Shown here piece by piece: positions 8,520-16,723 of a stretch of DNA of 64,000 nt; position 1 is the stretch's first letter, and every line of letters begins with the position of its first letter. The notes beneath the pieces were generated by a model. It did not search any database. It saw nothing but the letters and a program-made list of their open reading frames with translations, and was not told the origin of the DNA. A program made the translations under genes and the position numbers. The stretch comes from JAAFHB01 sp963677935 (GTDB taxonomy: Bacteria > Bacteroidota > Bacteroidia > Bacteroidales > Prolixibacteraceae). The DNA lies in assembly GCA_963677935.2 (NCBI GenBank), contig CAXXEH010000003.1:5022001-5086000 (forward strand). The letters are read 5' to 3'.

Positions 8520-8553
8520 AAAAAAGATGGCCAATTTTCGAGCCATCTTTTTT
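8520..8553. terminator. Bidirectional hairpin downstream of oadA-like gene
   Basis: A perfect 12-bp stem AAAAAAGATGGC (8520-8531) / GCCATCTTTTTT (8542-8553) encloses a 10-nt loop. Both strands carry a T-run at the 3' side. It is placed to end the minus-strand transcript of the gene at 8838-10535. Confidence 0.75.
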
Positions 8554-8837
8554 GTTATTATCCGTATTATTAGTATTTTGCTATTGAAGAACGTAACATT
8601 AAAACCTGTAAATAAATTTAGAGATTAGGGGCGGTTCATACGAACACCTTTTACTTGTTGTCTCTTTCCTGGTTTTGAATCAAGTAGTTTTCTACCAGCC
8701 ATTGTCTGCAAACATCCGGTTGCCAGCAACGATTTATCGGTTGCCATATGACGATTGCCATTTGCAAGCTGCCAATTATCAGCAGCCATTTGCATAGCAT
8801 TCACATTTAAAGTATTAACCCTCATGCTATCTCTTAT

Positions 8838-10535
8838 TTAATTCCAGTGATAAAGTCCTTCAATCAATCTTTCCTGTTTTTCTTCGTCCGATAAGGCATT
8901 ATATTTTTGAACTTCTGCCTCATAAGCCTGTTGCTTTTTCGTCTCTGCTTCTTTAAGTTTGGTTCCATAAATTCGTTCAATTTTGTCATTTAAGAATTTA
9001 TTGGCCACTGTTGGGAATAGCTCCAGTAATAATTCCTCTTTTTCATTCATAGCAAGTTTCACATTTTCACCGTATTGAGGGAATGATGGATTGGGCTGTT
9101 TTTCGTAATTGGCAGTATTGTACGGAACCTCTTCGCGGGTACCGGCGATTTTTTCACGAAAGTCCGGATCAACAGGAATCGGGGTTTTGCCATATGATCC
9201 TTTTACCAAATTTACAAACTGATTGGAGTTATTGGAATAAAATGGTTTTCCGTTCTTTTCATCAATAACACAATTTACAGCCTGCGCACCAACAATTTGA
9301 CTGGTCGGTGTAACTAACGGAGGACATCCTGCCGCCAACCGGACTGTCGGAATTACTTCAAGTACACGGGGAAGCAAATCTTCCTGCTTTAACTGCTTTA
9401 ATTGAGATAACATATTGGTATACATACCGCCAGGAACTTCCGCAAATTTTACTTTCTCATCCGGATCGGGGAAATTAAAGTATTTTTCAATTTTTCCACA
9501 TGCATCCATTAGTCTCTCTTCGTCATCGCTCTGGGCAAATTCTATGGCATCATCGAAAAGCTTGTCAATATATGCAGGTAATTGATCTTTGGTGATATCA
9601 AACTCTATTGGGAATATTTTGTAACTGTCGATATCTCCCATTTCGAGGCGGATATCTTTTAAAATCTTATTAATACGGACAACTGAATCCAAATTTATTC
9701 CTGTTTCGATCCCTAATTTGGTACAGAAAATCTGGATCAATTCAAATGCGGGGGCAGCTGGACCTCCGGCAAAATTAAGAATTGCGGTATCCAGAATATC
9801 AACACCGCTAATTATGGCGGCCAGTGCCGATGCCAGGCCAAAGCCAGGTGTACAATGGGTGTGAAAATCAATAGGAATCTTAACTTGTTTTTTAAATGCC
9901 TTAATGATTTGACTCACCTTATGAGGAGGTACCAATCCGGCCATATCCTTCAGGGTAATCATATCGGCGCCCATTCCCTCTAATTCTTTTGCCATTTTCA
10001 CAAAATAGTCGTTTGTGAAAATCGCTTTGGGAAGTGGCTTACCTTTTAATTTGGCAAGAAACCGCTCCTTACGTGTAAATTTAGGATCTACCGTGTAACA
10101 AACCACACAGTCGGCTAAACCACCGTTTTCTTTTACATATTTGATGGTTGACCTGATGTTACTGGTGTCATTCAATGCATCAAATATTCGCATGATGGAG
10201 ATACCCGACTGGACAGCATTCCTGTTGAACCCTTCAATCACCTCTTCAGGATAAGGATTATACCCAAATAGATTTCGACCACGCGAAAGAGCGGTAAGAT
10301 GAGAGATATTTCCAATCTCTTTTTTGATCTTTTCGAGTCGCTCCCATGGGTCTTCATTGAGAAAACGCATGATCGAGTCGGGAACTGCTCCACCCCAGAC
10401 TTCAAGAGCGTAAAATCCTGCTTCTTTATAAATTGGCAAAACCCGCTCTATCTGAGCCTGTTGCATCCTGGTAGCAAAAAGAGATTGCTGACCATCTCTT
10501 AATGTGACATCTCTTATGAGTAATTTTTTATTCAT
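8838..10535 (-). CDS. OadA/PycB-type carboxyltransferase subunit (biotin-dependent, lacking a biotin domain)
   Basis: This 565-residue protein starts RDVTLRDGQQSLFATRM, the signature of the HMGL-like TIM barrel of oxaloacetate decarboxylase alpha, pyruvate carboxylase B and transcarboxylase 5S. Further motifs are 'EVWGGAVPDS', 'ITLKDMAGLVPP' (catalytic-lysine region) and 'DFHTHCTPGFG' (metal-binding HxH). The PYC/OADA domain occupies about 300-470. Canonical OadA ends in a biotinyl domain with MKM. Here the protein ends in a charged helical tail (EEKQERLIEGLYHWN) without it, so biotin must come from a separate carrier. No carboxylase or carrier gene is nearby, and the exact acyl substrate cannot be told from sequence. 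Confidence 0.88.
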   Translation of the reverse strand: MNKKLLIRDVTLRDGQQSLFATRMQQAQIERVLPIYKEAGFYALEVWGGAVPDSIMRFLNEDPWERLEKIKKEIGNISHLTALSRGRNLFGYNPYPEEVIEGFNRNAVQSGISIMRIFDALNDTSNIRSTIKYVKENGGLADCVVCYTVDPKFTRKERFLAKLKGKPLPKAIFTNDYFVKMAKELEGMGADMITLKDMAGLVPPHKVSQIIKAFKKQVKIPIDFHTHCTPGFGLASALAAIISGVDILDTAILNFAGGPAAPAFELIQIFCTKLGIETGINLDSVVRINKILKDIRLEMGDIDSYKIFPIEFDITKDQLPAYIDKLFDDAIEFAQSDDEERLMDACGKIEKYFNFPDPDEKVKFAEVPGGMYTNMLSQLKQLKQEDLLPRVLEVIPTVRLAAGCPPLVTPTSQIVGAQAVNCVIDEKNGKPFYSNNSNQFVNLVKGSYGKTPIPVDPDFREKIAGTREEVPYNTANYEKQPNPSFPQYGENVKLAMNEKEELLLELFPTVANKFLNDKIERIYGTKLKEAETKKQQAYEAEVQKYNALSDEEKQERLIEGLYHWN

Positions 10536-10971
10536 TGTATTGCATGTTTACTTGACTTTGCAAAATTCGGTATTAAAATTGGTTTATTTGAAGATGTTGT
10601 GCAAATATTCTAAAAAAATTTCACCTCTGAATTTTGTCCGGATTAAGGGTAAAAGAATTGTGCACGTTATCTCTCTACCATCCATTTTTAGATATGGTAA
10701 TTGTTCGATTCTTTTTTATTTGGAATAATTTGCCCATCTTTGGCAGACTAAAGTTGAGTTGAAAGGAAGTTCATTTGTATGGATTTATTCCTATAATGGG
10801 CAGCGACTGTTTTATAAAAATATTTAAATACAGATTATAAAACAGTTCGGGATTAATAGTTTGATTTGATTTTTTAATATCTGATATTCAGATTACTATC
10901 GGAGTGATATGGTTTATATCATTCTTTTTATATTAGGGTTATAATATTAAAATTCACTAAAAGTTTATTTA
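10536..10971. other. AT-rich divergent intergenic region (436 bp)
   Basis: This stretch separates the divergent oadA-like gene and exbB and must hold both promoters. I could not fix either with confidence. An imperfect inverted repeat, TAATATCTGAT / ATTCAGATTA, lies at about 10876-10895, roughly 75 bp before exbB. The short plus-strand frame at 10504-10728 overlaps the start of the oadA-like gene and has no features of a real protein. Confidence 0.5.
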
Positions 10972-11610
10972 ATGATATTTTTATATGAAATTGCGGCCGA
11001 AGTGTCGTACTTTGAGTTACTGATGAAGGGCGGATGGTTAATGATCCCCTTATTTTTATTGTCAATCATCTCGGTATATATTTTTGTTGACAGGTACGCT
11101 TATTTGAGAAGGCAGAGGCACACGGATACTTCCTTCATTGACCGGCTAAATGATCTTGTCAAGGATGGTAAAATTGAGGCGGCCCTTGCCCTGTGCGTTA
11201 AAACAGATAGTTCTGAATCACGGATTCTTAGAAAGGGGATTCAGAATCTGGGCAAACCATTGCGTGATATTCGCGAGCAGATGGAGATGGAGGGCAAGTT
11301 GGAAGTTTACAAATACGAAGGGAATATGTATTTTCTGGGCGTTATTGCCGGTGTAGCACCCATGATGGGATTTATCGGGACAATTGCAGGGGTTATTAAA
11401 ATATTTTATAATATATCGCTAGCTGATAATATTAGTATTTCGTTGATATCCGGTGGATTATACGAAAAGCTGATCACTTCTGGTGTCGGACTGAGTATTG
11501 GGATTATCGCCTTTGTGGCCTACCATTATCTCAATAACAGGGTGGACAAATTGGTGCAAAAATGGGAGTTTCAGAGTGTACGGTTTATCGATTTGATTAA
11601 TAATAATTAG
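10972..11610 (+). CDS. exbB: ExbB/TolQ/MotA-family proton channel protein
   Basis: This 212-residue protein has three predicted membrane segments: about 15-38 ('GGWLMIPLFLLSIISVYIFV'), about 118-140 ('GVIAGVAPMMGFIGTIAGVI') and about 165-188 ('GVGLSIGIIAFVAYHYL'). The MotA/TolQ/ExbB signature 'APMMGFIGTIAGVI' is clear. With ExbD it forms a proton-motive-force-driven stator that energises TonB- or Tol-like partners. No tonB is adjacent. It starts the plus-strand operon that continues into the hdr-flx genes (2 bp to exbD). Confidence 0.93.
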   Translation: MIFLYEIAAEVSYFELLMKGGWLMIPLFLLSIISVYIFVDRYAYLRRQRHTDTSFIDRLNDLVKDGKIEAALALCVKTDSSESRILRKGIQNLGKPLRDIREQMEMEGKLEVYKYEGNMYFLGVIAGVAPMMGFIGTIAGVIKIFYNISLADNISISLISGGLYEKLITSGVGLSIGIIAFVAYHYLNNRVDKLVQKWEFQSVRFIDLINNN

Positions 11611-11612
11611 CA

Positions 11613-12026
11613 ATGAATTTCAGAAGTTCAAGAAAACATGTTTTTGAGATATTTGCAAATTCATTCAGCGACATCATGTTTTTTCTGATGTTGTTTTTTC
11701 TGATTGCATCAACCATGATCACTCCTGGAACCATAAAACTGATCCTACCTCAGGCGAATCAGACACAGTCGATGAATAAGCCACCAAAGGAGATTGCGAT
11801 TTCAGTAACCAAGGACTTGAAATATTATATCAATAACAAGCAGGTTCAATTTCTGGAAATTGAACCTGAATTGCGAAAGGAAAAGAAGAATAATAGCGAA
11901 GTGCATGCCATTGTAAGATGTGATAATACCATTGCCGTTCAGTCACTGGTCGATGTATTACAAATCGGGAGCAAGGTAGAGATGAAGATGGTTTTGGCAA
12001 CGTCGCGTAAAGAGAAGACCAATTAG
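11613..12026 (+). CDS. exbD: ExbD/TolR-family biopolymer transport protein
   Basis: This 137-residue protein has a short cytoplasmic N-terminus and one transmembrane helix, 'FSDIMFFLMLFFLIAST', that carries the conserved proton-path aspartate (DIMF). A periplasmic ExbD domain follows ('LILPQANQT' and 'AIVRCDNTIAVQSLVDVLQI'). It pairs with ExbB 2 bp upstream. Only 20 bp separate its stop from the hdrC start, so one transcript probably covers the exbBD stator and the electron-bifurcation genes, which is unusual. Confidence 0.92.
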   Translation: MNFRSSRKHVFEIFANSFSDIMFFLMLFFLIASTMITPGTIKLILPQANQTQSMNKPPKEIAISVTKDLKYYINNKQVQFLEIEPELRKEKKNNSEVHAIVRCDNTIAVQSLVDVLQIGSKVEMKMVLATSRKEKTN

Positions 12027-12046
12027 CTAACCAAACCCGAGGAAAT

Positions 12047-12598
12047 ATGAATAGGGAAGATTTATCTTTTAAGGTGAGGCAATTTACCGATGTCAATGTC
12101 ATTGAATGTTATCAATGTGGTAAATGTACTGCCGGTTGTCCCGTGGCCGAAAGGATGGATCTTCGCCCAAGTGTTATCATGCGTATGTTACAGTCGGGAG
12201 ATGCAATTATGGAGGACCAAATACTCCGGTCAAAAAGTATTTGGTTGTGTCTGGCCTGCGAAACCTGTTATTCCCGTTGTCCGATGGAGCTTGATATCCC
12301 AAAAGTGATTGATTATCTGCGTGAACGATCAAATAGTGAGGGTAAAGTACATCCTGAGGCTCATAAAATTGTCACTTTCCATAAATCCTTTCTGAATGAT
12401 ATCGAACGTAACGGACGTTTGCATGAAATTGGCTTAGTACTCGATTATAAAATACATTCGGGGGCATTTTTTCAGGACATTACCTTAGCTCCGGAGATGC
12501 TCCGCCGGGGAAAACTTCATATCTTACCCGAAAGGATAAAAGACAGGAAAGGATTATCCCTTTTGTTTAAAGGTCAGTTCAAAAAAAGAGAATCATGA
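12047..12598 (+). CDS. hdrC: HdrC-like protein, 2x[4Fe-4S] heterodisulfide reductase subunit C
   Basis: This 183-residue soluble protein has two ferredoxin-type clusters. The first uses Cys21, 24, 27 and 31 (CYQCGKCTAGCP), the second Cys68, 71, 74 and 78 (CLACETCYSRCP). HdrC relays electrons between HdrA and the HdrB active site. Length and motif spacing match the methanogen and Desulfovibrio proteins. Its stop overlaps the hdrB start by 4 bp (ATGA), implying translational coupling. Confidence 0.93.
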   Translation: MNREDLSFKVRQFTDVNVIECYQCGKCTAGCPVAERMDLRPSVIMRMLQSGDAIMEDQILRSKSIWLCLACETCYSRCPMELDIPKVIDYLRERSNSEGKVHPEAHKIVTFHKSFLNDIERNGRLHEIGLVLDYKIHSGAFFQDITLAPEMLRRGKLHILPERIKDRKGLSLLFKGQFKKRES

Positions 12599-13449
12599 AG
12601 ATAGGATTTTATCCAGGTTGTTCGTTAACCGGCTCTTCGCGTGAGTATAACGAATCGCTGCTTGCCATTACAAAAGTTGCTGGTATCGAGCTTGTTGAAA
12701 TAGCTGATTGGAATTGTTGCGGAGCGACGGCAGCTCATAACCTCAATAAGGAACTGTCGTTATCATTACCTGCCAGAAATCTGGCACTTGCCGAACTTGA
12801 TGAAATGGAAGAGCTCGTAGTGCCTTGTGCCGCGTGTTATAACCGGCTCGTGATGACGCAATATGAGCTTAACGAAAAACCAGAAATCAAACAATTGGTA
12901 TCAGAAAAACTTCAGATGCCGCTGAAAAATGGGATCAAAATTCTCAATGTTCTCCAGTTCCTTCAGAAATATATCGTTCCGCGCCTCGACGAACTGATTA
13001 AAAATCCGCTCACCTACAATGTGGCTTGTTATTACGGTTGTTTGCTGGTCCGTCCACAGAAAGTGATGAAAGCAGATCGTTTCGAAGACCCCATGTCGAT
13101 GGATGTGATAATGAAAAAACTGGGTGCAAATCCGATTGACTGGCCGTTTAAGACTGAATGTTGCGGCGCCGGATTTAGTGTTTCGAAAACTGAAATTGTG
13201 GGAGAACTTTCCGGAAAAATTGTTCGTGATGCTGTTTCCCGTGGCGCTAAAGCCCTCGTTGTGGCTTGTCCGATGTGCCATTCAAACCTGGATATGCGAA
13301 GACCTGCAATAGAAAGTTATCTTAAAAGAAAAGAGGAAATTCCTGTTATCTATATAACCCAGGCAATTGCTTTGGCAATGGGGCTTACTCCCCGGCAGGC
13401 TGGTACGCATCGGCACTTTGTTCCTGTAAACCTGACTGTTAATCTTTAA
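12595..13449 (+). CDS. hdrB: HdrB-like protein, CCG-domain heterodisulfide reductase subunit B
   Basis: This 284-residue protein has two CCG modules, which in HdrB bind the non-cubane [4Fe-4S] clusters that reduce a disulfide. Module one uses Cys9, Cys41-Cys42 (CCG) and CAAC at 78-81. Module two uses Cys145/149, CCG at 189-191 and CPMC at 225-228. All expected cysteines are present, so the protein looks competent. The physiological disulfide in Bacteroidota is unknown, since CoM-S-S-CoB is absent; in Desulfovibrio the DsrC trisulfide is a proposed partner. The gene overlaps hdrC and is followed after 11 bp by hdrA. Confidence 0.93.
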   Translation: MKIGFYPGCSLTGSSREYNESLLAITKVAGIELVEIADWNCCGATAAHNLNKELSLSLPARNLALAELDEMEELVVPCAACYNRLVMTQYELNEKPEIKQLVSEKLQMPLKNGIKILNVLQFLQKYIVPRLDELIKNPLTYNVACYYGCLLVRPQKVMKADRFEDPMSMDVIMKKLGANPIDWPFKTECCGAGFSVSKTEIVGELSGKIVRDAVSRGAKALVVACPMCHSNLDMRRPAIESYLKRKEEIPVIYITQAIALAMGLTPRQAGTHRHFVPVNLTVNL

Positions 13450-13460
13450 AATCTGCGCAT

Positions 13461-15464
13461 ATGTCGAAAATAGGTGTTTTTATCTGTCATTGCGGTGAAA
13501 ATATAAGTGCGACAGTTGATGTGGCTAAAGTTGCTGAAGCTGCTGGTCAAATCGATGGTGTGGCTTTTAGTACCGATTATAAATATATGTGCTCTGACCC
13601 GGGGCAAACCCTGCTTAAACAGATGGTCAGAGAGAAAGGGCTGACAGGTGTGGTTGTGGCTGCCTGCTCACCCCGTATGCATGAACCCACCTTTCGAAAG
13701 GCGTGTGCTGCCGCCGGATTGAACCCGCATATGTGCGAAATGTCCAATATCCGTGAACAATGCTCCTGGGTGCACGAAAAAGGGGATGCAACCACTCAAA
13801 AGGCAATTGATCTGGTGCGCACAATTGTCGAAAAGGTTAAACTGAATAAGCCGCTTCAACCCATCAAAGTTCCAATAACCAAAACAGCATTGGTGCTGGG
13901 TGGTGGAATTGCGGGGATTCAGGCAAGTCTTGATATTGCAAATTCAGGGCATCAGGTCATCCTGGTTGAGAAAGAACCTTCAATAGGGGGACATATGTCT
14001 CAGCTTTCCGAGACGTTTCCTACCCTCGACTGTTCGCAGTGCATCCTTACTCCCAGGATGGTGGAAGTCGCTCAACATCCCAATATTACATTAATGACTT
14101 ATTCGGAACTTGAAAGACTGGATGGATTTATCGGAAATTTTAAAGCAACAATCCGAAAGAAAGCAAAAAGCATCGATGAAAATCTATGCAACGGATGTGG
14201 CCACTGTATTACAAAATGCCCCACAAAGAAGATTCCAAGTGAGTTTAATACCGGTTTAGGGTCCCGAACGGCCATTTATGTCCCTTTTCCCCAGGCTGTT
14301 CCCAATAAGCCGGTCATCGATAAAAATAATTGTTCCTATTATCAAAAGGGGAAATGCAAAATTTGCGAGAAGGTGTGTCCCACCGGAGCGATTCGATTTG
14401 ATCAGCAGGATGAATTGGTTGAATTAGAAGTTGGAAGTGTGGTTATTGCTACCGGATTTAACATCCTGGAACCTTCTGAATTCCCTGAATATGGCTATGG
14501 AAAGTATAAGGATGTGATCACAGGGATGCAGTTCGAGCGGCTCGCTTCAGCATCCGGTCCAACAAGCGGTGAGATCAGGCGACCATCCGACGGTAAAATA
14601 CCTGAGAAGATTGTGTTTATTGCTTGTGCCGGGTCGCGTGATCCTGCCAAAGGAATGCCCTATTGCTCAAAAATATGTTGTATGTACACGGCAAAACATG
14701 CGATGCTCTATCAGCACAAAGTGCATCATGGAAAGTCATACGTGTTTTATATGGATATCAGGGCAGGAGGAAAGAATTACGAAGAATTTGTACGACGTGC
14801 CATAGTGGATGATACGGTTAATTACGTACGAGGCCGCGTTTCAAAAGTTTATGAACAGAATGGAAAACTGATAGTTAAAGGTGTTGACACGCTGTTGTTT
14901 GCTAAACCTGTGGAGATTGAGGCTGATATGGTTGTATTGGCAACTGCTGCCGTTGCGAACGACGGTTCGGAAGATTTGGCTCAGAAGCTTCACGTCTCTT
15001 ACGATGCCTACAAATTTTTTTCTGAGGCACATCCAAAGTTAAAACCGGTTGAAACAAATACCGCCGGAATTTTTCTGGCTGGCGCCTGCCAGGCGCCAAA
15101 GGATATCCCTGAAACAGTCTCACAGGCTTCGGCTGCAGCCAGTAAGGTAGCTATACTTTTCTCAAATAATGAATTGAGTCGTGATCCGGTTGTAGCTGTC
15201 GTAAACCGGGAACCGGCGCCGTTGTTTTCCACTTGTGTCGGTTGCTTTCTTTGTGCAACAGCATGTCCTTATCAGGCAATCGGTGAGGAGCTGATTACTA
15301 ACCGGAAAGGCGAGGTAATCAAAAAAGTGGCTAAAGTAAATCCCGGATTGTGTCAGGGGTGCGGAACATGTGTGGCTTTTTGCCGCTCGAAGTCGATCGA
15401 CATTGATGGCTATACAAACGAGCAGATGTATTCTGAGGTAATGGCGCTGTTAAATAACGACTAA
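13461..15464 (+). CDS. hdrA: HdrA-like flavoprotein, electron-bifurcating subunit
   Basis: This 667-residue protein carries the domains of HdrA, the FAD protein that bifurcates electrons. The N-terminal domain has Cys9, Cys11 and Cys44. The FAD-binding Rossmann motif is GGGIAG at 147-152 with 'EKEPSIGGHMSQLSETFPTL' after it. An inserted ferredoxin domain has Cys243, 246, 249 and 253, plus a second motif in 'CKICEKVCP'. A C-terminal 2x[4Fe-4S] domain has Cys592-602 and Cys631-641. Length matches methanogen HdrA (about 650). Genes for partners HdrBC and FlxDCBA directly flank it, so a full HdrABC-Flx complex is encoded. Confidence 0.95.
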   Translation: MSKIGVFICHCGENISATVDVAKVAEAAGQIDGVAFSTDYKYMCSDPGQTLLKQMVREKGLTGVVVAACSPRMHEPTFRKACAAAGLNPHMCEMSNIREQCSWVHEKGDATTQKAIDLVRTIVEKVKLNKPLQPIKVPITKTALVLGGGIAGIQASLDIANSGHQVILVEKEPSIGGHMSQLSETFPTLDCSQCILTPRMVEVAQHPNITLMTYSELERLDGFIGNFKATIRKKAKSIDENLCNGCGHCITKCPTKKIPSEFNTGLGSRTAIYVPFPQAVPNKPVIDKNNCSYYQKGKCKICEKVCPTGAIRFDQQDELVELEVGSVVIATGFNILEPSEFPEYGYGKYKDVITGMQFERLASASGPTSGEIRRPSDGKIPEKIVFIACAGSRDPAKGMPYCSKICCMYTAKHAMLYQHKVHHGKSYVFYMDIRAGGKNYEEFVRRAIVDDTVNYVRGRVSKVYEQNGKLIVKGVDTLLFAKPVEIEADMVVLATAAVANDGSEDLAQKLHVSYDAYKFFSEAHPKLKPVETNTAGIFLAGACQAPKDIPETVSQASAAASKVAILFSNNELSRDPVVAVVNREPAPLFSTCVGCFLCATACPYQAIGEELITNRKGEVIKKVAKVNPGLCQGCGTCVAFCRSKSIDIDGYTNEQMYSEVMALLNND

Positions 15465-15477
15465 ACCAGAAAGTAAA

Positions 15478-15924
15478 ATGAGTGAATTCGAACCTAAAAT
15501 AGTAGCTTTTGTTTGCAATTGGTGCACCTATGCCGGTGCAGATCTTACCGGAACCAGCAGGATTAAATATGCTCAGAATGTGAAAATTATCCGTTTCCCA
15601 TGTACCGGCAGAATCGACTTTATGCTGCTGCTTAAAGCTTTTGGTGAAGGAGCTGACGGTGTGATTGTTTCGGGTTGTCATCCAAATGATTGTCATTATA
15701 CCTCGGGTAACTTCCATGCACGAAGACGATGGATTATTTTCCGCGGATTACTCGATGTGTTGGGCATTGATACCCGCAGAATTCAGTATTCATGGGTTTC
15801 AGCTGCCGAAGGTTCTAAATGGGCTGATATTGTAAATTCGACCGTTGCTGTACTTCGTGAACTGGGTCCATACCACGACTATGCAAAGGTGGCTGGTTTT
15901 ATCGGAAAGGAGGTTCATCAATGA
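15478..15924 (+). CDS. flxD: FlxD/MvhD-like iron-sulfur subunit
   Basis: This 148-residue protein belongs to the MvhD family, which carries a [2Fe-2S] cluster and passes electrons from a hydrogenase, formate dehydrogenase or NAD(P)H module to HdrA. Conserved cysteines occur in 'AFVCNWCTYAGAD', 'IRFPCTGRID' and 'VSGCHPNDCHYTSGN'. No hydrogenase gene is nearby, and the downstream genes are Flx-type, so FlxD is the better name. It overlaps flxC by 4 bp. Confidence 0.92.
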   Translation: MSEFEPKIVAFVCNWCTYAGADLTGTSRIKYAQNVKIIRFPCTGRIDFMLLLKAFGEGADGVIVSGCHPNDCHYTSGNFHARRRWIIFRGLLDVLGIDTRRIQYSWVSAAEGSKWADIVNSTVAVLRELGPYHDYAKVAGFIGKEVHQ

Positions 15925-16721
15925 TCGAACTTATTAGAAAATCAAAAGAGCTTATCGAAGCTGGTGAAGTAAAAGTAATCATTGGATATGGTAAGGGGTC
16001 GGCCTCCCGCACCCGTGCGATTTTTATTACAGATGGGGATGATTGCGAAAAATTGATTTTTGATAGTCGTTGCGTTCAGAATCTGGCTGTCTATCTGACT
16101 AAGCCTGAAATAAAAAAACTTGGAAAACCTGCGATTGTTGCTCCTATTCAGGTTTTGCGCTCAATCGTCCAGTTAGCTTCCGAAAATCAGATTGTTGACG
16201 GGCAAATTGTAGTGCTGGGCGTGACTACTGAACGTCAGCTGGTTGAATTTGAATCCCTGGCAGCCATCGAAACTTTTATTTCGGCTCAGCGAATCAGTAT
16301 TGATACGAAATATCAGGAAAAGCTTCAGTTGATTAAAGATATGGCTGCTCCTGATCGACTTACTTTTTGGGTGAAGGAACTGGAGCCATGTTTTAAATGT
16401 TACGCATGTCGCGCAGCCTGCCCGTTGTGTTACTGTCCCCAATGCACTGTTGAAATTAACAAACCACAATGGATACCTGTCGCCGCGCATACATTGGGTA
16501 ACCTGGAATGGCATGTGATGCGGGCAATGCATATGGCCGGAAGATGTACCGATTGTGATGCCTGTTACAACGCATGTCCGTTGGGAATTCCTATCAATCT
16601 GCTAACCAAAAATGTACTACAGGAGGTGACCGACAATTTTGGCTATAATGGCCCTTCGCTCAGCAAGGAAAATTCCCTTTCGAGCTTTAAACCTGAGGAT
16701 AAAGAATCTTTTATAAAATAG
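15921..16721 (+). CDS. flxC: FlxC-like 2x[4Fe-4S] protein
   Basis: This 266-residue protein has an N-terminal domain of about 145 residues without cofactor motifs. Two ferredoxin clusters follow, at Cys157-167 (CFKCYACRAACP) and Cys209-219 (CTDCDACYNACP). The unusual extra cysteines right after the first motif (PLCYCPQC) could bind another metal site. It resembles FlxC of the Desulfovibrio FlxABCD-HdrABC cluster and subunits related to F420-reducing hydrogenase or formate dehydrogenase beta. It starts inside the end of flxD and is 2 bp from the next gene. Assignment of flxC versus flxB rests on gene order and motif type. Confidence 0.78.
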   Translation: MIELIRKSKELIEAGEVKVIIGYGKGSASRTRAIFITDGDDCEKLIFDSRCVQNLAVYLTKPEIKKLGKPAIVAPIQVLRSIVQLASENQIVDGQIVVLGVTTERQLVEFESLAAIETFISAQRISIDTKYQEKLQLIKDMAAPDRLTFWVKELEPCFKCYACRAACPLCYCPQCTVEINKPQWIPVAAHTLGNLEWHVMRAMHMAGRCTDCDACYNACPLGIPINLLTKNVLQEVTDNFGYNGPSLSKENSLSSFKPEDKESFIK

Positions 16722-16723
16722 TT

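Noticed and set aside
10504..10728. 74-codon plus-strand ORF
   Set aside because: Overlaps the start of the oadA-like gene and has low-complexity AT-rich composition.
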